DNA from: Edaphochlamys debaryana
Lineage: Eukaryota > Chlorophyta > Chlorophyceae > Chlamydomonadales
Length of the DNA: 64,000 nucleotides
Assembly: GCA_016858145.1 (NCBI GenBank)
Contig: JAEHOE010000171.1
Coordinates: 62,001-126,000, forward strand
Direction of reading: 5' to 3'
In this document: one piece after another, positions 29,414 through 41,316 of the stretch
How the letters are laid out: every line of letters begins with the position of its first letter
Position numbering within the stretch: the stretch's first letter is position 1
The notes under the pieces: generated by a model
Database searches by the model: none
The model's input: the letters and a program-made list of their open reading frames with translations, nothing else
What the model was told of the DNA's origin: nothing
Position numbers and translations under genes: made by a program

Positions 29414-32400
29414 ATGTGTACGCTTACTCTCCTTCTAGTAGCCCTGCTTGCTGTTCAAGTCAGTGGCTGTGTAAACGTGAGTTAATCAGTTTTGAGCGGC
29501 ACGCCTGGCTTCCAACCAGGCGCGACCATAAGTGGACCGGCCTCGGTGTAGCGACTCCGCGACTCTCCTGTTGATGTAAGGATGCCACACGCTGCGCAGA
29601 CCTATGAGGACCTCGGTCCAATCAAAGAGCAGCTCGACTCCGACTTCGCGTACTGGGAGGAGAAGCTCAAGAGCGGGCCAAAGCTGAACGGGGAAACGCT
29701 GAGGCTTCTGCTGAGCAGAAACAGTAAGCGGTCGGCCCTGACCGACGCAGGGGGGACCTGGGGGGGGGGCACGTGGAGGCTACACCTCTGACGGGTAGGG
29801 ACTAGGGAGGCACGCTCAAGCTCGGTAGGGCCAGTTTGTCCGCCGATGGGAGCGCTCCCTAGCCATTCTAGTCTGCTGGGGATTGTGGGGGAGGGCGGGG
29901 CGCGCAGCTATGAACAGCACACCTGCCAGCGCACAAAAGGTTTGGTAGCGTGTGGCCCTTCACGGCGCTGTCCCCCCCTGCTGCGCATTCCTGCCACACA
30001 GCCCTGCACTGGGGAGCCGGTCTGGCGCGCGATGAGAACAACTGTGTCCTCATCAAGGACAACCAGTGGTGAGGAACCGAACGCAGTGTTGAACCTAGTT
30101 GCAAGGACACGGCCACACCCCCTTCCCCCTGAGGGTCCTGACGCTCCGGTTAGCCTTGACCACCCGTGAGTCTTGACGCCCGTACCCCTCCCATGCCTTC
30201 CAGGTACTTTCCGCTGCGCGAGTGGGGCTATGACGTGGACTGCAGCACGCGGAAAGATTGGTGTCACCCCAGGTGAGCACCCAGACTGTGGGTAATTCGC
30301 ACTACTGCGTATGCCTGTCCGCTGGCGCTGCATCGACCCTTGTTCACCTCACTCAGGATGGCTGCGCTCCAAGCGGCTTTCAAGAAAGCGGTGGATGCTG
30401 GCGCCCAGGTGCGTCAGGGCTGCGAAACTAGACGGTTTGGGTGGGCGGAGACTGTCCGTCGGAGAGAGCAAAGGGCGGACCCACATCATCGTGACGGCCG
30501 GCCACCGCTACCCAATGTCGGTGTCCCTGGCCCCCGGTCCAATCCACACACACAAGCGCCGCTGACCCACATCCCCCGCAGTTCCCCAACGTGCTGTTCC
30601 TCATGGACCTAGAGAACGGGGGGTCGTGCAGGGTGGAGGAGCAGTGCCCGGCGCCCATCCTGGCCTTCTTCCAGGTCATCCGAGGGCCGCCCTACAACAT
30701 GTGAGCGAAGCACCGTGTGCCACGGATGATGACGTGTGTCAAGGGCCAGTGTCAGCTCCGCCCTGGTCCCTCGCTTAGCTGCACGTTTCACCCAGCTCTC
30801 CCCGCTGCACACGCGCCCCGCAGGACGGTACACGTACCGTACGGCAAGGGGTCCATCCTGGTGCCCGACCTGGCACATGCGGAGCTGCCCGACCCCGTCA
30901 GCGCGGACTGGGGCGCCAAGCTGCCCAAGGTGCGTGCTGGCTTGGCTTGCGTCAACCCTGTGGTACCTTTCTACCGGTACCTTTCGCCTTGGACGACTGG
31001 TCTTGACTCCCACATGTGTGCCACCGCCCCGCGCCTGCAGGCCATCTTCCGCGGGCCCGGGCACTGCCCCGGCTTCCACAGCAACCCGCTCCTGCAGGTG
31101 CGGCGCCAGGCCCCAGGAGCAGCCCTGTCAGCAGCCCTGTCAGCAGCCCAAGCAGCAGCCCTTGAGCATCTCCTTGCACGCCGCGTCTCGGAGGACTGCT
31201 GATACAGCAGAGGACTGCTCACCCTAGCAAGCGTAACCCAGCAAGCGTGCCCTGACTCTTCCCATGGCCCTCCCCGTGCGCGTGCAGTGCTCTCGGCGGG
31301 AGCTCCACAAGCTGGCAAACCGCACCGAGGGCAGCCGCTTCCTGGACGTCAAGGGTGAGGCAGGACGGGCTGGGCCACCAAGCAATCCCGCGCCCGTGTT
31401 GCTCTGCGCCCTCTCTCGAGGCCTCTTGTGATGCCCAAGCCCGGCCCTGTCACGATGCAGTGTGGGACGAGGAGGACGTGCACATTGACGACACGCGGGA
31501 GGGCGGGTGGCCGGAGCTCTACGCCAAGTACCAGTTCACTCTGGCTCTGGACGGCCACTCGGGCTGCATGCGGCTCGAGGTGCGTTCAGCGGCCGACTCC
31601 TGGCCGTGCAAGGCTCGGTCGGGTTGCGCGCTTCGGCCATGCTCTGTGCCCTGTTGGGCCCCCTCCACCTGTGCCCTGGTCAAGTTTTGTCTTGCTGTGC
31701 CTCGTCACTCACTCCTCCATGCGACTATGCCCTGGGCCATATGCTGTGTACGGTACGTCGCCCGCAGGAGCTGCTGCGCATCAACTCTGTGGTGCTCAAG
31801 GAGTTCAGCCCCGTGGTGGAGTTCTACACGCGCGCGCTCAAGGCCGGGGAGCACTACCTAGACATTGGGAGGTGGGCGGCCTGGGTGGGGCTGGAGTTGC
31901 ACGCGTATCAGCCCGCCAGGTTGTGAAGCCAGTGTTGCGTCCATGAGCACTGAACCAACCCGCGTGGGGTGCTGATCCTTTGCTGATCCCGGTTGCAAGG
32001 AGGCTCCTTGTGCATTCTCGCCCTGTAGGGACTCGTCCACCGACGTGCTGCAGGTCATCCAGAGCACGAGCAGGGCCGATGGAGAGCGCATCACCGCCAA
32101 AGCCCTGGCATTTGCTGACAGCTACCTGTGTGAAACGGCCAAGGTGGGGCATCGCAACTGCACCACATCTGCGCCAGCCCTACACCGGATCTGCACTGCT
32201 GTAGCGTTCTCAGGTGCTCGTCCGCTGATCTCTTGTGCTTCTGTGACCCTCACCCTTACTCCACCCTCACCTCATGCAGCTGGCATACTTCCAAAAGGCG
32301 TTGGAGCGGTACCAGGCGCTGTTCGAGGGGATGGACGAGTTCATAGAGGAGAAGGTCTGGCCGCTCATACTGGCACGCCAGAAGCTGGGGCTTGGCAAGC

Positions 32401-32432
32401 ATGGGACGGTAATCGTGCCCTGGCGCCGGTAG
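29414..32432 (+). CDS. CAP10-domain (GT90-like) glycosyltransferase, copy 1
   Basis: Thirteen exons join in phase to 404 aa: 29414-29476, 29600-29723, 30002-30068, 30204-30272, 30357-30408, 30582-30700, 30824-30929, 31041-31097, 31288-31354, 31461-31579, 31768-31871, 32029-32143 and 32280-32432. MCTLTLLLVALLAVQVSGC is a signal peptide. The CAP10 signature is clear: ILVPD near residue 180, AIFRGPGHCPG at 201-211, KYQFTLALDGHSGCMRL at about 264-280, and LLRINSVVLKEFSPVVEFY, then HYLDIGRD. Related enzymes are POGLUT/Rumi-type protein O-glucosyltransferases and fungal Cap10 xylosyltransferases. It should act in the ER or Golgi lumen; donor and acceptor are unknown. No C-terminal KDEL-like signal is present. 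The next gene is a paralogue with low identity but the same motif order. Confidence 0.87.
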
Positions 32433-33175
32433 TGCTTGCCGCTGGAATGCCACGGGCGGTCGGGTGCATGGGTGGGGCTGCCGGCTGCGCATGAGGTTGC
32501 TTAGGGTGCCGACTGTGGGCTGATCAATCAGGCAATTCATCTGGTCAAGTTCGTGGGATGAAGGCCGTGGGGCAGTTCCTTGAGTAACGTTCCCTCTCGG
32601 TGCGGCCTGCTGTACGTAGCGGGAGCAGCAGAGGGAACTGGCCATGGCAGGCCGGCATGATGTGTGTAGTGTTCGGTGCACCGCACTCCAAGTGCCTCCC
32701 CGGGTGCCCCTGAGTGCGTCGAGCGTACCCCTTGATGATCGAGCGAGTCACTCGTTGCGCGTTCGAGCGAGTCACCAGCCGTTGCGCTTCGCCACCGCGT
32801 GCCGCGTCGAAGCCATGCATCCGCCCTCATCCGCCGTCTGTCCGTCTGGTCTCATGGTTATGCACACTTTTGCTGGCACGGCGCGAACTGTCCCTCTGTC
32901 ACTACGCGTCCGTCCTACTGAACCCCACGACCCCTCACTCCCACCGGTCACGTCGTCTGCTGTCATTATTATACCCTTCGCTGAACACCCAAGCCGCTCT
33001 TGCTTCTTGCTGTCAAACGTTTCATTACATAGAAGGAGTATGAGTTGAGGCGATGTAATACGTAGGGAGAGTTGTATTACGCGCGTTGGGATTCCATCTC
33101 CTTGCTCTCCACGTAACCCAGCGTTGTTGGACCTTCAAATATCTTCTGGAAGACTTGTGGCCGGGCACAGCGGCG
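32433..33175. other. Intergenic region between the two GT90-like genes
   Basis: Holds the 3' UTR of copy 1, with TGTAA at 33054-33058, and the promoter of copy 2. Translations here give no recognisable protein. Confidence 0.5.
33054..33058 (+). terminator. Candidate TGTAA polyadenylation signal of GT90-like copy 1
   Basis: Lies about 620 bp after the stop and 118 bp before the next ATG, which would leave very little promoter for copy 2. Confidence 0.35.
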
Positions 33176-36100
33176 ATGCGCCCCAGGGCGTGGTGGCCTG
33201 GACTGTTGCTCATGCTAGCGGTCGTGCAAGTGGCCTTGCACATAGCCGCAGTCGAGCTGCCACCTGGAGACGTCCAGGAGGTGCCCAACTGGGAGGCGCA
33301 ATGTGCAGAAACAGACGATGATATGCGCCAACTGTATGAAGACAACTTGGAACAGGTCCGCACGGCGCTTGAGGAAGGGTTTGAACAAGGGAGGAAGATG
33401 AGGCGGGAGTAGCGGGCATGGGCGGGTGTGGGGTGGGCACAAGGGGCGTGGGGGCAAGGGGCGGGCGGGGTACCGAGTCGGACTGCTTCCCACTGGAGAG
33501 GCCCGGGTTAAGGGAACAAGAGTGGACGGGCCCAAATCCTACTCATTTGGCGGACATGCTTACAACCCCACATATTCGCTCCTGTTACTTTTCCGCAGGA
33601 CCTGTTCTACTGGCGGTGAGTTGGGGTCTGCATCCATTCTGACCCGGCATTCCGTGCGCACTCCAACCCTGGGGTGGCGACCCTACCTCCTTGACCAGGA
33701 ACAAGCTCAAAGGCACAAAGCTCAGCATAAAGGATTTGCTGGCCACATTCGATAACTACCAGCGGCGGACGACAACTGGGGAACCGATGTGGATCAGGTA
33801 GGCGGGGCAGCACCCGCAGCACCAGTGCTGCTCCACGAAGTGATCCCCCCTGGACACCCCCCCCTGACGTGTCTTCTCCCGCCCCCGCAGCTCGGAGAAC
33901 TCCGTGGTGAGTCGCGCTTTGAGTACATAGTGCTGTGGGGCTGCCGTACTGCCGTACGCGGCACTGCCTTGACCGCATCTGAGCCTTTGTCGCACCCCCC
34001 CTTGGGGTTGCCCCCGCCCCCACAGGTCCTGATCAAGGACAACAAGTGGTGAGGGCGGTGCGGTGCTTAGGGTGGGCTGGGGCGGTGCGGGGCCAAGAAC
34101 CTCACGCCCAAGAGTTGGCTGGGGCGCTGTGGGGCCTAGAACCTCATGCCAAAGCGTGCGAGGCCGTACCGCTTGGGCCTCCGCTTCATCTGCCCACCGA
34201 CGTTTCCAACCCACAGGTACTATCCATTCCGGCCCTTCGAGTACGACACCGACTGCACGAAGCAGGTACGGCCAAGTACGGCGCAGGATGAAAAGCAGTT
34301 TCGTCTGAGCATGTACGGCGTGCATGGTGCAAGGCAGACCGTGCTCCGCCCTTCGTGTACGGCAGGACACTTGGTGTGATCCACGTATCTTGCATAGCCA
34401 ATGGTGAGTTGCTCGCGGAGGCTGTTGCATACTGCATGGGATAGATGCGCCAAGCCACTGCGGTTCGAGTCCCCGCCCCGCTCTTCGTGTGCAGGGCATT
34501 CGAACGCTGGACATCGGAGCTTGGGATCAAGTGAGTTCTATTGCATATCTATGCACCGAACAAGCACGAAGGTTGCGTGTATGACTGCGCAGAGGCGCTT
34601 TTGACGCTGTCCCCAGGTTCCCTGACGTTCTCTTCTACCATGACACGGGTGACGCGGGTGAGGATTGGAGAGATGGGACGCACTCTGTGACCCCTCGCAG
34701 CGCGCAACGACCTGACGCTGCCTTCTGCCCACTGCTGCCCTGCCCGCAGGCGGCTGCTTGGACTTGGAAATGGACAACGCGTGCCCCGGTAAGCCCCGGT
34801 GCAGCACCGCCATGCGTGCGCGCCCCCATGCTGAGTGGCTGGTGCATGTGAGTCAAGCTGATGCGGTGTCCCTTGGAACCCGTCCGTGGCTCGGCATGCC
34901 TACGCAGCGCCCGTGTTCACGTGAGTCTGGGGGCTTATAAGCTCTGCGACATGCCCTTCCCTCAGCCGTGCAATGGGCACAGGGTCGCGCCTGACGCCCT
35001 GACGGCAAGGGCCCCGCATGCGCAGTTGCGCACGCAGCCCAGGACCTAGGGTCTCGTTTGGGATGGATCTGTGCCATGTAACATCTGTCTGTCTGTCCGT
35101 CTGCCTGTCGCCCTGTGTGCGCAGGTACTTCAAACAGCGAGACGACCCCACCTTCACGGAGCGATGGGGACCCGGCAAGATGATGTACCCCTTGGTCCAG
35201 TAGGTATCCCTAGTGTTCCGCTTCTCCTGAGGGTAGCCAGGCGTGACAGCTGTTGGGCCACGCCTTGACGCCCCTTGTCTCCCTTTTCGGCGACATGCAG
35301 CCAACGGACAATACTGTTTCCGTCGGCTTACATGGACGTCGATCGGGATGGCTGGCCCAACTTCAAGCCCATGCCACTCTACACGTTCCCCCTAGAGGAG
35401 AAGGCAAGTGGCAAACCTCGCAGCTGCTTAAGCACCAGCATCGGACCCGTGTGCAGGGGCAACGCCGTGGCAGGGAACCGGGATGACAGGCACATGCTGA
35501 CGTGTGGCCTGGTGTGCTGTTGCGCCTACCCCCTTCCTCCAAACCCCAGGTGCCCAAGGCCGTCTTCCGTGGCGCCGGGTGCGGCTGGGCCGTGTGTATT
35601 GGCAACCGCCGTGTGTATTGCGTGCCCAGCACAAGCCGCTGTCGGGATGCTCGGCACGTGCCCGCAACGCAAACCCTCTCTCTCACGCCTCACCCCCTCC
35701 CGGCTGCCCCAGCTGGTGCCCCACCTGGCACCACCCCCGCTTCGTGTTCTGTGCGCGCTGGCACCTGGCGGACAACCTCACGCACACAAACCCGGAATAC
35801 GTGGACGCGGCAAAAGACCGTGAGTCCGTGTGGGATCGGGCGTGCGTGGGCAGAACGCGCGAGAACAGGCGCTTGCAGGGCTCCCAGACGGTGCCGTCGG
35901 GGGTCGGGAGGCCACGTCGAGGTTCCCGACCCCCCGCCTGCCAAAAGAGTATTGGTCTCACTTGGTCCCGCTTGGTCCCACTTGGTCCCGCTTGGTCCCA
36001 CTTGGTCCCGCTTGGTCCCACTTGGTCCCGCTTGGTCCCACTTGGTCCCGTTTCGTCCCGCTTGGTCCCGCTTGGTCCCGACTGGTCCCGCTTCGTCCCG

Positions 36101-37269
36101 CCCTGCCCCGCAGGCGACTTCCTGGGAATACGGGACCACGCCAAGTTCAAGTACCTTGTGGCCGCAGACGGTGGGAGCCAGCGGAGCGCACTCTGTGTTC
36201 CATGCATGGCAGCTGTGCTGGGGGCTGTGCAGCTGTCCCTAAGCCCCTCCACCCTCCTCCCCGCCCTGCCGTGCCTCCGTCCCCCCCCCCAGGCACTGGC
36301 CCCAGCAACCGCTTCTCCAAGCTGCTGCACCTGGACTCGCTGGTGCTCAAGGAGGACTCGCCCTTCCTGGCGCACTTCTACAGATCGGTGGGGGTGGGAG
36401 GGTGGGGGGTCTTGCTTGGCGGGAGGAAGCGGGGCGCACATGGGTAGTGGGGACATGGAGAGGTGCGGGGGAGGGGAGGGGCCCCGGTCAGTGCATGGGC
36501 AGCGCCCTATGGCCCCTGCCGTGCCCTCGCTCTCCCCCTCTCATGTTTCAGGTGCACCCCTGGCAGCACTATGTTCCCATCTTTGCGGTGAACGAGAACG
36601 ACACACTCACCATGGTGGAGCACTTCAACCGTGAGGGAGGGGGGCAGGGGGGGGAGAGGCTTAGGGCGCAGACATAGACCTGTCAGGGGGGAGCCAGGGA
36701 GAGGTGAGCGCAAGAGAGAAGAGCCAGGGTAAGGCGGGGATTGGGCACGCACGGACGGCCATGGCTCCTTGGGGTCATCCGTCCCTGTTCACGCCCACTC
36801 TCGTGTGCATGGCCCCCCTCGCTCCCGGCCACACACAGAGCCCAACCGTGACGTGGACTACAAGCGCATCGTAAGCAATGCCAACCGCTTCGCCGCCAAG
36901 TTCCTGTGCGACAGAGCGCTGGCGCTGTACATGCGGAGAGCGCTCACGGTGGGCTGCTCGCAGCTGCTGAAGTTGGAAACTTGAAGCCCTGATGGAGCCC
37001 TTGCCCTTCAGACGCAATCAAGTCCTCTGCCGGTCCTCCGCCCTGGCGTCCTGCCTCACCCCATTCCCCTCTCCCCTCTCCCCCCTCCTCCGTCCCCCCT
37101 TTACCCCCAGGAGTACAAGGCCCTGTTCGAGGACATGCAGGGCTTCATCGACTCCACCGTGTGGCCCCTGGTGCAGGCCAAGCGGCAGCTGGGGATAGAC
37201 TACCACGAGTCAATAACGCCCTTCCAGCCCATGTTCGGGCGCAGGGCGAGGCACACCAGCGAGCTCTAA
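33176..37269 (+). CDS. CAP10-domain (GT90-like) glycosyltransferase, copy 2, rich in micro-exons
   Basis: About 440 aa from nineteen exons: 33176-33355, 33599-33615, 33699-33797, 33891-33906, 34026-34048, 34217-34261 or -34265, 34495-34530, 34617-34657, 34750-34788, 34908-34920, 35125-35199, 35301-35403, 35550-35578, 35713-35819, 36114-36170, 36293-36387, 36552-36630, 36839-36948 and 37111-37269. A signal-anchor segment (GLLLMLAVVQVALHIAAV) is followed by DLFYWRNKLKG, FPDVLFYHDTGD, VPKAVFRGAGWCP, FKYLVAADGTG and LLHLDSLVLKEDSPFLAHFY. These align in order with copy 1. Exons of 13, 16, 17, 23 and 29 nt are supported by the alignment to copy 1. The exon ending at 35403 uses a GC donor (AAG|GCAAGT). 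The 34261/34495 junction needs a GC donor or a missed micro-exon to keep phase. Lumenal glycosyltransferase of unknown specificity. Confidence 0.83.
35957..36106 (+). repeat. 10-bp CTTGGTCCCR minisatellite in a GT90 intron
   Basis: About fifteen tandem decamers CTTGGTCCCG/A fill most of the intron 35820-36113. Because 10 is not a multiple of 3, the pseudo-translation cycles through three frames. Confidence 0.92.
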
Positions 37270-38064
37270 TTGTAGAGCCGGACTGCACGGTTCGGTCGCG
37301 GCTGGCGGTTGGGATACTTGCTCTGCGTGGCGAGAGGCGTGAGGCTGGAGTGATTGCGAGGCAATGAGCAGTACCGTACCACGTCTACCTGCCACGTCTG
37401 CTTAGCGTTGCCCTGCGAGAGGATCAGCAAGAGAGGAGAGCGGCGGCCGGCGGGTACTTGCTCGGGCTGGGAGCTGGCAGGCAGGCTGGGGCTGCAGGCG
37501 CTGATGCGCAGTTCCAGGTGTGCTCAGCTAGCTTTTGTTATGCAGGGGAATGGGGGATTAGGGCGGCGTGTGGAGGAGCCGTAGCAGGGGTGGATTATTC
37601 GCGGATACCCGCCAGGGCGGGCCAGGGCGTTGATGCTGCATGCATGCATAGGCGCTGCATGCAGGGCAGCATGGGGTTAGCTGGACCGAGCAGTGGCCGT
37701 GGGGCAGGCATTCGGACAGATAGAGTAGTCAGATGTCAGATGGAGTCGGTCAGGGGACTGGGTACTCTGGGGAGGACTGGGTTCTGGTCGCCTGGTACCA
37801 GAGGAAGCAGGATGACGACCGGTCGGTACTGGCTCAGAAGCGCCACTCGGAGTCGCGCGGTACGTTGAGACGGTGCTGCGCAGGGCTGAATGACAAGTGC
37901 AGGCCTGCCGGCTGCTGTGACGATGAAGCCCCGCGGATGGACGTGCGCTCGCGAGGGGGACGTGCGAGGCGTGTGCCGCTGAGGGTGGGCGCTGAGGGGG
38001 GGGCTGGTCGCGTCACGCGGCGGGGGGCGGCAGGGCCGTGTTTACAGGAGGGCACAGAGGCGGG

Positions 38065-38151
38065 GGTTCTATGCTTGCAGGGGCCGTGCAGCGTACAGTA
38101 GTCCTGACGACGACGAAGGGGGATGCAGCTGACCGCAACTAAGCAGTGCGC
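38065..38151 (+). repeat. Dispersed repeat C, copy 1
   Basis: Contains GCAGGGGCCGTGCAGCGTA and GACGACGACGAAGGGGGATG. Matches 50145-50228 with a few substitutions and a short indel. Confidence 0.85.
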
Positions 38152-38276
38152 AACGCAACAGGACGAGGCGGGGGTAACTAACCGGTAGTCGAGACGACCG
38201 CGCAGGCGAGGTGCAGATCATGTGTACGACATGCCCGGCCTCCGCTTCTGAGTGACGATAGCTGCCCCATCGGTTG

Positions 38277-38314
38277 GGGTTATAATAGACAAGCAATGGG
38301 GCGAAGTGCCGCGG
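38277..38314 (+). repeat. Dispersed repeat F, copy 1
   Basis: TATAATAGACAAGCAATGGG then GCGAAGTGCCGCGG. Related to 52081-52110 and 55711-55744, sharing AGACAA...GGGGC.TAGTGCCGCGG. Confidence 0.55.
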
Positions 38315-39220
38315 AGTCGTGGCATCGTTTAGGGAGTGGGGACTCTGGGGACTGGGGACTGGATGCCTCGGAGCACCGCACGTCCGCACGCACCGCACGG
38401 CACCTGACGGCATCCCTCCCTGCCCTCCCTCGGGCGCCGGGGAGCGTGGAGTCCAGAATTGATTGTGCCTAGACTTACAGTGCACATATCGCCTACGTGA
38501 GTACGGCGGGTGCCTGGGCGTGTGCCTGGGCCCGTACACACTGTACCGTGCACACATGACCGACCCGCATATGTGGAGGCCCAGAGCGGTAAGATTATAA
38601 CGCAACATCTTGAAGAGCGAAAGGGAGTAATGATTGCTGCAAATCGATCTATCGGCGTACTCTGCGTTCTCGAATGTCCAATGGCTGGCGGCCTAGGCGG
38701 CCCGGTTTTGGCCCGCCGGTCCGCCAAACGCATGATACCTTACTCCCACCAGTGATTGTGAACGCGCTAGCAAGATTCGTCCGCAGAGCAAAAGCCCGAA
38801 CCATCAACCAGCCAACCTGGCAGCAGAGGTGTATGTACGTCGCGCCTGCAACTGAGCCTATTCGATCACATGTATAAGTCAAGCAAGAACAAACAAGGCC
38901 ATGTGTGTATGGTGTTCAAGCCATACCCCATTCATTTTACGCGCACGTGGTCCGATCAACATCAGCGCAGCATCCTGCCTGCACAGACGCATGTAGGAGA
39001 GCTGGCACACAAGACGCTATCTGTAAATCGTCATCAAGCCTACCTGCTATCTGAGTTGAGGTGGGCAAGTGCCCTAACACGTCTGGACAACCCGCCCGTG
39101 CGTCGCTCGGTAGGTCCTCTTCGCGGCCCTAGGCCACAAACTTGGAGTTTGTCGTGTCACCGCAGCTCGCCGACTGAGCTGGCTCACCCGTTCGCTCTCC
39201 CCCTGCACAGACATCATCAG

Positions 39221-41316
39221 ATGTTGCGGCGAGTAGTTAGGCGAGTCGTCGTCAGTGCCGCGCTGCTGCTCCTCCTTGCAGCCCTCACAGCGCTGGCCAC
39301 AGCACCAGGGCATAATGCCAGCATGCAGGCTGCTCGATCTCCTCGAGGCCTTGAGCGATGGTGCAGTATCAATGGCCGACAGCACACCGCGTGGGCCTGC
39401 ACGCCGGGAGCCGCAACTTGCCCGGTGAGCTGCTGTGGAAAGCAAGCAAGGTGTCTCGGTTAGGTTGAGGCAGATGCCTGCGGATACGGCGTTTCCTGCC
39501 TACCTGGGAAGGGTGTAGAGCGAGGGTTCCAGTACAGGGTTTAGGGGGCACACGGCAGCAGCAGGAGCGTCTAGTCTGCATGCGCTGGCGTACCTGGGCT
39601 GACGTCGTTATTCGCCCGCATCAGCAGCCGCTTGACGGATGAGGTACTGGCTGCCATTAAGCGGCTGGGCTTACCTCTGGAGGCAAGGGTGGAATGTATG
39701 GCTGGCCGCTGATCAGTCCGCGCATGGACGGATGCGTCACGCACACGACCTTCCTCGACTCGCCCCTCCATTCGTCAACTAACCCTACCTGTGCCTCACT
39801 TTCGTCCCACCCGCCGCCCCGCATGCCCTGTGCGTTCCACCCTGCCTGGCAGACTGCCGACGCATGGGCGACCAACGCCGCCGAGTGCAAGCTCCCGGGC
39901 GTGCCCGGCTCCAACACCCCCGCCGAGACCTTCCCGCCCAGCGGCGTCTGCGGCTCCGTGGTCCGCGTCCTGCCCCTCACCGTTGCCGGCGCCCTGCGCC
40001 AGCACATCGGCGGCTGGCTGCACGTGTTCCGGGACCACGCAAACCGCATCTACTTCACTCTGTCCGTCGAGCCGACACCGGCTGCTGTTGATGAGGGACC
40101 AGGCGCCCCGTCATCGGTGGCGGCAGGGGACTTCGGGGGCCAGTTTCTGTACACGGAGGGGGTGGAGGGCCAGGCCTCGCCCGCGCACGCCGTGTTCCTG
40201 TCCGACACGCCCCTCCGCAGCGGCCTGACGGTTGCAGAACAGGCCCAGCTGGTCAGCACGGAGGCCCATGCGGGTCTAGGCGGGCCCAGCAGGCTCTGGT
40301 CCTGCGCCACCTTCAAGGCAGATCTGGCCACGTTCTGTGCCGTGGGGTTCACGTGGGACGCCGAACTCGGCGGCTGCCGGTCCAACGCCCCCGCCGCCGG
40401 CCTGCCAACAGCAGCAACAGCCCCCACCACGGACCTCTCCGGCACGGCCGTCCTCTACATTGCCGCCGAGTTCAACCTCGTCAAGTTCCCCATGGCAGCG
40501 GGCGGCGGCGGTGCTTTGTCCTGCGGCGACCCTCGCCAGAGGGGTGCCCCCGGCGCCGCCGCCCTGGTGCAGCGCAGGCTGGTGCTGCCCCTGACCACCC
40601 TCATGCTGCCCACAGGGGACGCCTGCGCCAAGGCGGCGGCAGCCGCCGCTGGTGATTCTGTGGCAGCCGATGACTCACTACCGCGGGTGACGTCGGCCAC
40701 CCCGGCGGCGGCGTTGCCTGCGTTGACGGCACCAGGCGCCGCCGCCACCTCCGCTGCCGCCTCGTCCACCGCCGCGGCCGCCTCAACTTCCGCCACCTCC
40801 TCGTCTGCCCCCTCGTACGGCCAGTACGGCAGCGGCGGCTTCACCTTCACGATGCTCGTCCTGGACCAAGACGCCCGGCGGCAGAGCGACGAAGACGACT
40901 CCGCAGTGGCAGCGGCTGCCACCGCTCGTGCCACAGACTGCGGACTGTACGCCAGCTGGATGACTAAGGCACTCGAGTCGCTGCAGCGGCGGGGCATCCT
41001 CAAGAAGTCGCTTACGTGCTCGGACGCCTGCGTCAACTGCTGGCGTCTGGCCGCCGGCGAGACGGCCGTTGCCGTACAGCTGGCGGCGCCGCGCGACGCG
41101 GTGTACCTCTTCAACTACCTGGCGAAGGCGGAGACGCTGGGCAGCTTTGCGAGGGAGGCCCGGGTGCCGTGCGGCTCCACGGTACGACTGTACAACGCGC
41201 TGAGCGACACGCAGGTGGACGCCAGGTGCGGGGGCCGGTCCGGGTCCGGGCCCCAGCGGGGCCTGCTGGACGTGCCGGAGCTGTGCTGCCCGCCGGATGT
41301 TTTTGCTGAGGTTTGA
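39221..41316 (+). CDS. Unrecognised secreted or type II membrane protein
   Basis: Two exons fit in phase: 39221-39424 and 39853-41316, giving about 555 aa. A further exon in the 428-bp intron cannot be excluded. Residues 9-27 form a hydrophobic segment after a basic start (MLRRVVRRVVVSAALLLLLA), a signal peptide or signal anchor. The rest is rich in Ala, Thr, Ser and scattered Cys, with CSINGRQHTAWACTPG after the membrane segment and CGSTVRLYNALSD and ELCCPPDVFAEV near the C terminus. A central Ala/Ser/Thr stretch at about residues 360-390 looks like a linker. I do not recognise the family. It follows three lumenal glycosyltransferase genes and could be a cell-wall or secretory protein, but that is inference from position only. 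Confidence 0.62.

Larger units (their letters stand above)
37270..39220. other. 1.95-kb intergenic region with dispersed repeats
   Basis: Lies downstream of GT90-like copy 2 and upstream of the unknown secreted protein. It contains copies of dispersed repeats C (38065-38151) and F (38277-38314). Base composition is closer to neutral than in the genes. No recognisable protein or RNA gene is seen. Confidence 0.55.

Noticed and set aside
34217..34657. Pseudogene call for GT90-like copy 2 because TGA appears after the 34530 junction
   Set aside because: Reading exon 34495-34530 in the frame AFERWTSELGIK removes the stop and aligns with copy 1; the real uncertainty is one splice junction.
35504..36634. 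Leu-Val-Pro-Trp repeat protein
   Set aside because: It is translation of the intronic CTTGGTCCCR array; flanking exons show the region is intron.
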